From NCBI RefSeq assembly GCF_001584185.1, contig NZ_CP013234.1:372001-436000 (forward strand): DNA of 64,000 nucleotides, in the 5' to 3' direction. The translations under genes were made by a program, and so were the position numbers. This DNA is from Collimonas pratensis. GTDB taxonomy: Bacteria; Pseudomonadota; Gammaproteobacteria; Burkholderiales; Burkholderiaceae_D. Each line of letters begins with the position of its first letter. The stretch's first letter is position 1. Below the pieces are notes generated by a model. The model was not told the origin of the DNA. It did not search any database and saw only the letters and a list, made by a program, of their open reading frames with translations. Shown piece by piece: positions 27,421 to 34,792 of this stretch.

Positions 27421-28434
27421 ATGATGAAAAGCCTTATCTGTGAAAGACCAGGAGTCCTTCGTATGGAGCAGAGGCCGATGCCCGTACGAAATCCTGGCGA
27501 CGTATTGATCCGTGTCAAGCGTGTCGGAATCTGCGGAACCGACATGCATATCTATCGTGGCACTCAACCTTATCTTGACTACCCTAGAGTCATGGGACAT
27601 GAACTGGCGGGCGAGGTGGTTGAAGCGCCTGCCGCATCGGGCTTATCGACAGGCGATACAGTGTATGTCATGCCATATATGGCATGCGGCGCATGTGTGG
27701 CGTGTAGGAAAGGAAAAACCAACTGCTGCACAAATATTCAAGTGCTGGGTGTGCACCGTGACGGCGGTCTGGCCGAATATACGTCTATCCCGTCGCAATT
27801 TGTATTTAAGGCAGAAGGCATCTCGCTTGACGACGCGGCAATGATCGAATTTCTCGCCATCGGTGCACATGCAGTTCGTCGTGCGGCGATACAACCTGGA
27901 CAGAATGCTCTAGTGGTAGGGGCGGGACCGATCGGTATCGCCGTGGCATTGTTTGCCCGATTGCGAGGAGCGAAGGTTTGCATGCTCGATACGCGCGCAG
28001 ACCGCCTCCAATTCTGTCGTGAAATATTGCAAATTCCGTCCACTATTGAAGTCGGCGAAAACGACAAGCTGCAATTGGCAGAGTTTACCCAACAAGATTT
28101 TTTTGACGTGGTGTTTGATGCTACCGGCAATGCAAAAGCGATGGAGCGCGGATTTGAATTTGTCGCACATGGTGGAACTTATGTTTTTGTTTCGATCGTG
28201 GGCGGCAACATCTCTTTTTCTGACCCCGAGTTTCATAAGCGCGAAATCGCTCTGCTTGGCAGCCGCAATGCGACCACGGAAGACTTCGAGGAAGTCTTGG
28301 CAGCAATGCGTGCAGGGTTGGTGCCGACTCGTTCGCTTAATACGCACCGCACCACGCTGGACGAGCTTCCTGCGATTTTTTCGCTGTGGATGGAGCCCTC
28401 CGCCGGAGTGATCAAAGCAATCGTCGACTGCTGA
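27421..28434 (+). CDS. Zinc-dependent medium-chain (sugar/polyol) dehydrogenase
   Basis: 337 residues. Catalytic zinc motif CGTDMHIYRG (Cys near residue 38) and GHE near residues 59-61. The structural zinc loop is CGACVACRKGKTNCC near residues 90-104, and the NAD-binding glycine motif is VVGAGPIGIAVALFARLRGAKV. These are the hallmarks of the threonine/sorbitol/galactitol dehydrogenase class. In context it may oxidise the imported sugar or a sugar acid. The ATG at 27421 is followed by another at 27424, so the exact start is uncertain by one codon. NAD versus NADP preference cannot be decided. Confidence 0.88.
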   Translation: MMKSLICERPGVLRMEQRPMPVRNPGDVLIRVKRVGICGTDMHIYRGTQPYLDYPRVMGHELAGEVVEAPAASGLSTGDTVYVMPYMACGACVACRKGKTNCCTNIQVLGVHRDGGLAEYTSIPSQFVFKAEGISLDDAAMIEFLAIGAHAVRRAAIQPGQNALVVGAGPIGIAVALFARLRGAKVCMLDTRADRLQFCREILQIPSTIEVGENDKLQLAEFTQQDFFDVVFDATGNAKAMERGFEFVAHGGTYVFVSIVGGNISFSDPEFHKREIALLGSRNATTEDFEEVLAAMRAGLVPTRSLNTHRTTLDELPAIFSLWMEPSAGVIKAIVDC

Positions 28435-28446
28435 ACTGACTAGTTA

Positions 28447-29565
28447 ATGAATCCAATACTACAATTTGGTACAAGCCGTTTCCTACAAGCCCATGCTGAC
28501 TTGTTTGTCGGCGAGGCGCTAGACAGTGGTGATGCGCTCGGCTGTATTACTATCGTCCAGACCAGCGACAGCGTGGAGAGCGCACGACGAGTTGCCGCGT
28601 TCAACCGGTCGGAAGGATTTCCAGTGCGAATACGCGGATGGCAGGATGGCGCGGCGATCGATGTCGAGCAGCGTGTCACGTCAGTGACCGAGGCGCTGCA
28701 AGCGAATCGCGACTGGCGCCTAATTCTTAAGCGGGTTGCCGGCGAAGTGCAGGTCATTTTGTCAAATACTGCAGATCAAGGCTATAAGTTGTCCGACACG
28801 GACAATGTCGCCTTGCTCGAGACCGATGAGGTTCCGGTCAGCTTCCCGGCGAAGCTGGTCGTATTGCTGTACGCCCGTTTTAAACACAATGCAGCACCGA
28901 TTACCCTGTTTCCATGCGAGTTGGTAACCCGCAACGGCGATTTCCTGCGAGGACTGGTCACCACGCTTGCGCGGCAATGGAATCTAAGTGCCGGATTTCT
29001 GACCTATCTTGAACATGAATGTATCTGGGTCAATTCCCTTGTGGACCGTATCGTATCGGAATCGATCGAGCCGGTCGGTGCAGTAGCGGAACCCTATGCT
29101 CTTTGGGTTATCGAGAATCAGCAGAAAATGACGTTGCCCTGCCGGCATCCGAAGATGATCGTCACCGACAATCTGGAACGTTATGAGCGGCTTAAGTTGT
29201 TTTTGCTGAACCTGGGGCACAGTTATCTTGCGGAGCAATGGCTGCTTTGCGCCCGTCCCGCCAATGAAACTGTCCTGCAGGCAATGTCCGATGCGTACCT
29301 GTCAACGCAACTGGAAGCCGTGTGGGAGGAGGAGGTGTTACCGGTATTCGTTGCGCTCGGCGAAGAATCCGTTGCGCGCAGCTATCTGACCCAGGTAAGG
29401 GAACGTTTTCTCAATCCCTTCCTCGCCCACCGTTTGTCCGATATTGCGCAGAACCATGTGGAAAAAAAGAAACGGCGCTTCGAGCCCGTGCTGACGCTGG
29501 CCAACGGACTTGGCCTGTCGATCCAGCAGGCGCGGCTGCGTACTGCCTTGGCCGGAGATAAATAA
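28447..29565 (+). CDS. Mannitol-dehydrogenase-family reductase (tagaturonate/fructuronate reductase-like)
   Basis: 372 residues starting MNPILQFGTSRFLQAHADLFVGEAL, the N-terminal NAD-binding opening of the long-chain mannitol dehydrogenase family (UxaB/UxuB and relatives). Also SNTADQGYKL, FPCELVTRNGDFLRGLV, and HPKMIVTDNLERYERLKLFLLNLGHSYLA, which holds the conserved Lys and the C-terminal domain. At 372 residues it is shorter than UxaB/UxuB (about 480), like several sugar-acid reductases. Likely interconverts a keto-uronate and an aldonate, feeding the UxaA-type dehydratase downstream. Stop and next start overlap as TAATG. Confidence 0.82.
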   Translation: MNPILQFGTSRFLQAHADLFVGEALDSGDALGCITIVQTSDSVESARRVAAFNRSEGFPVRIRGWQDGAAIDVEQRVTSVTEALQANRDWRLILKRVAGEVQVILSNTADQGYKLSDTDNVALLETDEVPVSFPAKLVVLLYARFKHNAAPITLFPCELVTRNGDFLRGLVTTLARQWNLSAGFLTYLEHECIWVNSLVDRIVSESIEPVGAVAEPYALWVIENQQKMTLPCRHPKMIVTDNLERYERLKLFLLNLGHSYLAEQWLLCARPANETVLQAMSDAYLSTQLEAVWEEEVLPVFVALGEESVARSYLTQVRERFLNPFLAHRLSDIAQNHVEKKKRRFEPVLTLANGLGLSIQQARLRTALAGDK

Positions 29566-29955
29566 TGAACGGTGAATTTTGGTCCATCGGCGAGTGCATG
29601 CTGGAAATACAGGACGGCGGCAGCGATACGCTCCGGATAACAGCTGCCGATGATACATATAGCACCGCTGTTTATTTCAAACGCATGCTGCCGTCCGTCG
29701 TCGTACGCTACGTGAGTGCACTGGGTCAAGATGCAGTCAGCCAGCGCATGCGTCAGCATATCTGCGCTCATGATGTGGATGACTCTCTCATCGCTGCTCT
29801 GCCGGGTCGGTTATCTGGCTGCACGCTGGTCAGGGTTGGCGGCTGTCGCGTCAGCCGAACGAGGCTGCCGTCTGGCCGTCCGTGTTGTCAGTCATAGGGG
29901 AGCGATTATTCAGCGTGTCGCGATGGAAGATCTTGATTGTAGTTCTGAGGCGTAA
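29565..29955 (+). pseudogene. Collapsed 2-keto-3-deoxygluconate kinase (PfkB family) gene
   Basis: The reading frame begins at a TAATG overlap with the preceding gene and gives IGECMLEIQ, DTYSTAVYFKRM and VRYVSALGQDAV, the N-terminal blocks of KdgK-type PfkB kinases, up to ALPGRLSG. It then jumps to another frame that reads RLAVRVVSHRGAIIQRVAME, which is the C-terminal end of the same family. The middle roughly 200 codons, including the PfkB DTNxR/GAGD active-site region, are missing. This is a gene reduced by an internal deletion with frameshift. Without it, KDG made by the operon would need another kinase. Confidence 0.7.
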
Positions 29956-30061
29956 CGAAATTTGGTTCTTTACTGGTAAAATACTATGCTACTTACTTTT
30001 AATTCTGATGTAGCACCGACGAAGCATAAGCGCGGCGCTGCGACTACACAGTCAAAATCGG

Positions 30062-30976
30062 ATGTCAAAACCGCCCACAATATTCAAACGGACGACCAAC
30101 CTGTTATTGGGGTTCATTGCCAAGAACATGGTTGTAGGGGACCTGCTGCCCTCAGAGCAGTATATGACAACCGTATGCCAGGCGAGCCGAACTGTGGTCC
30201 GCAGTGCAATTGCCTACCTGCACACCCGCCGATTGATCAACGGACTGACGGAACGCCAGTTGATCAGGCAGCCGATAGCCGAGGATTATTTCGATGTGTC
30301 GGAACTGGAGTCAGGCTTGGAACGCATCCAGCAAGTCATGATGGAACGAGTGTTCCAGAAGGACATGCAACCTGGAGCGGAGTTCTCGGAAGTGGAGCTG
30401 GCGCGCGAAGCTGGGACAAGTACAGTCAGCGTCAGGGAGTTCCTGATCGGCTTTTCCCGCTTTGGATTGATCGAGAAGAAACCCCGGGGCGGCTGGCGCC
30501 TGTGCGCATTCGATCCCTCGTTTGCCAGAGAGTTGGCGGATATGCGGCAGATGTTCGAAATTGCTGCGATCGAGCATCTCTGCAGCCTGCCGCCGTCCGA
30601 TCCTGCGTACAAGGAACTCGAGCGCCTGATCGCCAAACATCAACGGCTGGTACCGAAAATCAAGACTCGTTATGGGGAGTTTCCAGCACTCGACCGCGAG
30701 TTTCACACATTCCTGATTGGCTTGCTGAACAATCGGTTCGCTCAAGGGTTTTACGATATTGTCTCCTTCGTCTTTCACTATCACTATCAGTGGGACAAAA
30801 GCGAGGAAATGGAGCGCAACAGTTATGCCTTGCAAGAACATCTGGCGATTCTTCACGCCGTCGCCGAACGCAATCCGGGAAAGGCCTTGAACTGCATGCG
30901 CAGCCATTTGGATTCCTCCCGCAGCTCACTGCTGAAATCAATCCGCGCTCGCGGACAGAATCCGGCGCAAGCCTAG
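30062..30976 (+). CDS. GntR/FadR-type regulator with two winged-helix domains
   Basis: 304 residues. Residues about 10-75 look like one GntR winged helix (GDLLPSEQYMTTVCQASRTVVRSAIAYL). Residues about 90-150 look like a second (GAEFSEVELAREAGTSTVSVREFL, then RFGLIEKKPRGGWRL). After that comes an FCD-type all-helical sensor (FARELADMRQMFEIAAIEHLC, EFHTFLIGLLNN, LQEHLAILHAV). Ordinary FadR-family proteins of about 230-250 residues have one winged helix. It lies inside the sugar-acid gene group and probably regulates it. The first frame open upstream (29986) is in another frame and is a shadow. Confidence 0.82.
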   Translation: MSKPPTIFKRTTNLLLGFIAKNMVVGDLLPSEQYMTTVCQASRTVVRSAIAYLHTRRLINGLTERQLIRQPIAEDYFDVSELESGLERIQQVMMERVFQKDMQPGAEFSEVELAREAGTSTVSVREFLIGFSRFGLIEKKPRGGWRLCAFDPSFARELADMRQMFEIAAIEHLCSLPPSDPAYKELERLIAKHQRLVPKIKTRYGEFPALDREFHTFLIGLLNNRFAQGFYDIVSFVFHYHYQWDKSEEMERNSYALQEHLAILHAVAERNPGKALNCMRSHLDSSRSSLLKSIRARGQNPAQA

Positions 30977-31070
30977 TCCACCTTATCTTCCTGGCCGGCC
31001 GCTTCGCGCGGCGGCTGCCCCGTGCCCGGAATCTTCCTTTTTATTTTTTTCCTCTGACGGAGAGTGCCAC

Positions 31071-31403
31071 ATGGTGACCTCATCCAAGCCTACGCGTGAA
31101 TCGAGCGTATTGCTGATGTCTGCGCAGGACAATTGTCTTATTGCACGGTCAGCACTTCATGCCGGTGATGTAGTACCGATCGATGGCGAGCAAGTCTTGC
31201 TGACACAGGATATCGGACTTGGCCATAAGCTCGCCCGCCGGGCACTGATGATTGGTGACAAGGTGTTGCGATATGGGGCGCCTATTGGCAGCGTGACCCA
31301 TCCAATTGCGATTGGCGAGCATATTCATACGCACAATCTGGAGAGCGACTACATTCCGACCTACACCCTGAGTGGTGAGGGCCATCATTTTTTTGAAAGA
31401 TAA
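31071..31403 (+). CDS. UxaA-family dehydratase, small (SAF) subunit
   Basis: 110 residues preceded by GGAGAG, 7 bases before the ATG. It contains the SAF domain of altronate/galactarate dehydratases: LIARSALHAGDVV, IGLGHKLARRALMIGDKVLRYGAPIGSVTHPIAIGEHIHTHNLES. The His-rich GEHIHTHN end is characteristic of the N-terminal subunit. It is separated from the large subunit by only 5 bases, so the enzyme is in split form, as in sulfolactate lyases and several sugar-acid dehydratases. Function follows the partner at 31409. Confidence 0.87.
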   Translation: MVTSSKPTRESSVLLMSAQDNCLIARSALHAGDVVPIDGEQVLLTQDIGLGHKLARRALMIGDKVLRYGAPIGSVTHPIAIGEHIHTHNLESDYIPTYTLSGEGHHFFER

Positions 31404-31408
31404 CAGCG

Positions 31409-32620
31409 ATGAATACGACACCGATTTCCGGCTATTTGCGCGCGGACGGACGCAAAGGCATACGCAATATTGTGGTCGTCGCTTATATGGTGGAGTGCGC
31501 GCATCATGTGGCTCGCCATGTGGTGAATATGTTTCCCAACCAGCCGGTACATCTGATCGGATTTGCAGGTTGCTTTCCCAACGACTATGCCGATCAAGTC
31601 ATGCGCCGTCTGGTGACACATCCGAATGTCGGTGCTGTCTTGATCGTGTCGTTGGGATGTGAGGGCTTTAACAAGCATGGATTGGCCGACGTGGCAGCGG
31701 CCAGCGATCGTCCGGTGCACACTATCACGATTCAGGAAAACAAAGGCACCCGCGCCAGCGTTAGCAGCGGTGTCGAATGGGTCCAATGGGCACTTGAGCA
31801 TCTGGCACGACAGCCAAGAGTGCCGATGGGACTGGATGAACTGGTCGTCGCCACCATCTGCGGTGGATCTGACAGTACCAGCGGCATCACCGCGAATCCG
31901 GCGGTAGGCTATGCGTTCGATATGCTGATCGATGCCGGCAGTGCCTGCATTTTTGAAGAAACCGGTGAACTGGTCGGCTGTGAATACCACATGAAGAACC
32001 GAGCGGTGACGCCCGAACTCGGCGACATGATTGTCCAGACCGTCGCGAAGGCGGCAAATTATTACAGCATCATGGGGCACGGCAGCTTTTCCCCCGGCAA
32101 TGCGGACGGTGGACTGACGACACAAGAAGAAAAATCCCTTGGAGCCTATGCAAAGAGCGGCGCATCGTCAATCTGTGGCATTTTGAAGCCGGGCGACCAA
32201 ACACCTGGAGGCGGCTTGTATTTGCTTGACGTGGTGCCTGACGGCGAGCCGCGTTTCGGCTTCCCCAATATTTCCGACAACGCTGAGATCGTTGAGCTGA
32301 TTTCATGCGGCGCTCATATCACATTGTTTACGACAGGACGCGGTTCGGTGGTGGGGTCAGCCATATCACCGGTGATCAAGGTTTGCGCCAATCCGCAAAC
32401 CTATGCGCAGCTGTCGGACGACATGGACATCAATGCAGGTCGGATTCTGACCGGCGAAGCGACGATTGAGGAAGTTGGCGCTGAGATTGTGGATTTGGTG
32501 CGCGATGTCGCAATCGGTCAGTTAAGTCGGTCCGAAGGGCTTGGACATCAAGAATTCGTGCTTACCTACAAGCGATTTGAACCATCTGGACCGGGCTGCT
32601 TTCCGCTGCGTTCGATTTGA
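31409..32620 (+). CDS. UxaA-family sugar-acid dehydratase, large subunit
   Basis: 403 residues of the altronate/galactarate dehydratase C-terminal family: SGYLRADGRKGIRNIVVVAY at the start, GFAGCFPNDYADQVMRRLVTHPNVGAVLIVSLGCEG, then TICGGSDSTSGITANPAVGYAFDMLIDAG, GHGSFSPGNADGGLTTQEEKSLGAYAKSG, and TTGRGSVVGSAISPVIKVC. Metal-binding Cys/Glu positions appear kept (LGCEG, EETGELVGCE). The complex removes water from an aldonate to give a 2-keto-3-deoxy acid. The substrate might be altronate, or L-fuconate/D-arabinonate since members of this superfamily act on these; the adjacent aldose dehydrogenase favours the latter reading but does not prove it. Confidence 0.88.
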   Translation: MNTTPISGYLRADGRKGIRNIVVVAYMVECAHHVARHVVNMFPNQPVHLIGFAGCFPNDYADQVMRRLVTHPNVGAVLIVSLGCEGFNKHGLADVAAASDRPVHTITIQENKGTRASVSSGVEWVQWALEHLARQPRVPMGLDELVVATICGGSDSTSGITANPAVGYAFDMLIDAGSACIFEETGELVGCEYHMKNRAVTPELGDMIVQTVAKAANYYSIMGHGSFSPGNADGGLTTQEEKSLGAYAKSGASSICGILKPGDQTPGGGLYLLDVVPDGEPRFGFPNISDNAEIVELISCGAHITLFTTGRGSVVGSAISPVIKVCANPQTYAQLSDDMDINAGRILTGEATIEEVGAEIVDLVRDVAIGQLSRSEGLGHQEFVLTYKRFEPSGPGCFPLRSI

Positions 32621-32671
32621 TCGTCACGTCTGAATGTTGATGCCCTTTACCTGTTTAGCAAGGAAATTGAT

Positions 32672-33688
32672 ATGCATGCCAAAGATACCTTTCTATTGCC
32701 CCGTAGTCGACTGCGGCTCACTGCGCTTGGAATGGGGTGCGCCATCATCGGCGGCCTCTATCGGCCAACCAGCGAATCCGAAGCCCGCGCCGGCTTGGAT
32801 GGGGCTTGGGAGCTTGGATTGCGTTACTTCGATACAGCGCCCTATTACGGATTCACCTTGTCCGAGCATCGGCTAGGCGCTGCCTTGCGCGAACGGCCGC
32901 GCGATGAATATGTGGTCAGCACCAAAGTCGGGCGTCTCATGAAGCCGGATGCCACAGTACTCCCAGGCGAGAATGATTGGGCTGCTCCGTTACCGTTTCG
33001 TCCGATGTATGACTACAGTTACGACGGTGTTTTGCGTTCACATGAGGACAGTTTGCAACGCCTTGGGCTGGCGCACATTGACATTCTGTTTGTGCATGAT
33101 ATCGGTCGTATGACACATGGCGACAAGCATGTGCATTATTGGAAACAACTGACCACCGGCGGCGGATTCAAAGCACTTGATGAGTTGCGCCGCGGTGGCC
33201 AGGTATCAGCAATAGGACTAGGCGTGAACGAATCGGAAGTGGTCTGTGACAGCATGCAGGAAATTGATCTCGATTGCACGCTGCTGGCCGGCCGCTATAC
33301 TTTGCTTGAACAGGCAAGCTTGTCGCCCTTGCTTGACAGATGTGAGCGCAGCGGAAATGCCATCGTCATTGGCGGCCCATTCAACTCGGGAGTTCTTGTC
33401 GGCAACCGGAAATTCAACTATATGGATGCCCCGGCGGAGATTGTCCAAAGAGTGGAGCAACTGGAGGCGGTGTGCCGCGATTTCTCAGTGCCGCTACCCG
33501 CTGCGGCTTTGCAATTTCCGATGGCGCATCCGGCGGTGGTGTCATGCATTCCCGGGGGCAGGGATGTCACGCAGCTCCGCCAAAACGTCGCGTGGTTTGA
33601 CATGCCGATACCCGCAGAGTTGTGGTCCACTTTGAAATCGCGTGGACTAATAGACGAGCGCGCGCCAGTTCCAACAAGAGCACAGTGA
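32672..33688 (+). CDS. Aldo/keto reductase, aldose 1-dehydrogenase type (L-fucose / D-threo-aldose)
   Basis: 338 residues. AAGGAAA precedes the ATG. N-terminal LTALGMGCAIIGGLYRPTSESEARAGLDGAWELGLRYFDTAPYYGFTLSEHRLGAAL carries the AKR catalytic Asp/Tyr pair (FDTAPYYG). STKVGR has the Lys, and DILFVHDIGR the His-containing region. The set matches bacterial fucose/D-threo-aldose 1-dehydrogenases, which oxidise the aldose to the lactone using NAD(P). Stop codon TGA and next ATG overlap (ATGA), so it was coupled to the lactonase-like gene that follows and is now broken. Confidence 0.85.
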   Translation: MHAKDTFLLPRSRLRLTALGMGCAIIGGLYRPTSESEARAGLDGAWELGLRYFDTAPYYGFTLSEHRLGAALRERPRDEYVVSTKVGRLMKPDATVLPGENDWAAPLPFRPMYDYSYDGVLRSHEDSLQRLGLAHIDILFVHDIGRMTHGDKHVHYWKQLTTGGGFKALDELRRGGQVSAIGLGVNESEVVCDSMQEIDLDCTLLAGRYTLLEQASLSPLLDRCERSGNAIVIGGPFNSGVLVGNRKFNYMDAPAEIVQRVEQLEAVCRDFSVPLPAAALQFPMAHPAVVSCIPGGRDVTQLRQNVAWFDMPIPAELWSTLKSRGLIDERAPVPTRAQ

Positions 33689-34164
33689 TGCGGATCGATG
33701 CCCACCAGCACTTCTGGTTGCTTGTAAATCGCGGAGAGGCGTGACCGCCAGCGGAATTGACTGAAATTCACTGCGATTTTTTACCAACACAATTAATGCC
33801 GTTGCTAAAGCAACATAATATCGATGCAGCTGTGCTGGTGCAGTCCTTGCCGAAGCATGAGGACACATCTTTCATGCTGGACTTGGCCACTCGCCCTTCG
33901 TTCATACAGGCAGTTGTTGGCTGGGTCGACTTGAAAGCTGCTGACGCGGTCGATAAGATAAGTGCGCTTGCTGCGAATCCCAAACTCAAAGGACTGAGGC
34001 CGATGCTGCAGGACATTCCCGACGACGATTGGATTGCCGATACTGCGCTGACCCCTGCCATTGATGCGATGCGGCTGCACCAATTGAGCTTGGATGCGCT
34101 GATGCTGCCGCGTCATCTGTCATCACTGACGACTCGCTATCCCATGGCCCTGGAAAAAGCTTAG
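33688..34164 (+). pseudogene. Broken amidohydrolase/sugar lactonase gene
   Basis: Begins at the ATGA overlap with the preceding gene and reads MRIDAHQHFWLL (the metal-binding HQHF of amidohydrolase-2 lactonases), then hits TGA at codon 19. The same frame continues without shift as PPAELTEIHCDFLPTQ, AVLVQSLPKHEDT, VVGWVDLK and GLRPMLQDIPDDDWIAD, all family blocks. In homologous proteins the stop position is probably Trp, so TGG to TGA is a likely single-base nonsense change. After LDALMLPRHL the frame loses similarity and ends at 34164, about 110-120 residues short of the family's roughly 280. The C-terminal metal-binding part is missing, so two independent lesions exist. It would have opened the sugar lactone. 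Confidence 0.75.
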
Positions 34165-34655
34165 GTCTGAATGAACTTCTCAAGTGGGTAGTGATGCTTG
34201 ATAAACGGCGATTTGATGACAATGTAGCTGAAATACTTTTCGATGCGCAGGTTCTGCTCCAGCAGCGATTCGATTACGCTCTGGTAATGCACGACGCTGC
34301 GGGTCATGAACTTGAGCAAGTAGTCGTAGCCGCCGCTGACCAGGTGGCATTCGATGATCTCGTCGACGTTGCGCAGGTAGGCCTCGAACTTGGCGAAGTC
34401 TTCGCGCCGGTGATCCGATAGGGTTACCTCGGTAAAGACGATCTGTACATCGGCTAGCTTTTCCAGCCTGATATAGGCGCCATATCCGCTGATGTAGCCG
34501 GCCTTTTCCAGGCGCTTTACACGGATCAGGCAGGGGCTGGGCGACAGGCCTACGGCATCGGCCAGAACTACATTGGTAATGCGGCTATTTTGCTGCAGGT
34601 GACACAAGATTCTCAGGTCGATCCGGTCCAGCTTTAACGCGCCGTTAGTCATCAT
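34161..34655 (-). CDS. Lrp/AsnC-family regulator
   Basis: 164 residues. Winged-helix region: LKLDRIDLRILCHLQQNSRITNVVLADAVGLSPSPCLIRVKRLEKAGYI (residues about 7-55). RAM-type sensor: VDEIIECHLVSGGYDYLLKFMTRSVVHYQSVIESLL. It ends at 34161, overlapping the pseudogene by 4 bases. It lies at the border of the amine-catabolism island and in the same direction as the aminotransferase gene, so local control by an amino acid or amine is the likely role. A 20-bp stem sits just upstream of its start. Confidence 0.9.
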   Translation of the reverse strand: MMTNGALKLDRIDLRILCHLQQNSRITNVVLADAVGLSPSPCLIRVKRLEKAGYISGYGAYIRLEKLADVQIVFTEVTLSDHRREDFAKFEAYLRNVDEIIECHLVSGGYDYLLKFMTRSVVHYQSVIESLLEQNLRIEKYFSYIVIKSPFIKHHYPLEKFIQT

Positions 34656-34676
34656 GTTGTCTCGAGTTATTCAACT

Positions 34677-34719
34677 CATCTGGTCTGCCAGCTTCGTTCC
34701 GAAGCCGACAGACCAGATG
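34677..34719 (-). terminator. Long stem-loop upstream of the Lrp gene
   Basis: CATCTGGTCTGCCAGCTTCG (34677-34696) and CGAAGCCGACAGACCAGATG (34700-34719) form 20-bp arms around a 3-base loop. The two non-complementary positions are C-A mismatches in a plus-strand RNA but G-U pairs in a minus-strand RNA, so the stem is complete only for minus-strand transcripts. It lies between the aminotransferase stop and the Lrp start. No poly-U tail, so terminator or 5'-leader element are both possible. Confidence 0.6.
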
Positions 34720-34792
34720 TTGTAGAGCATTTTATACTCTCCGGCCATTTTTGCCACGTCCTGCCGGTCCGCTTTACATGAGCTAGCAGCCC

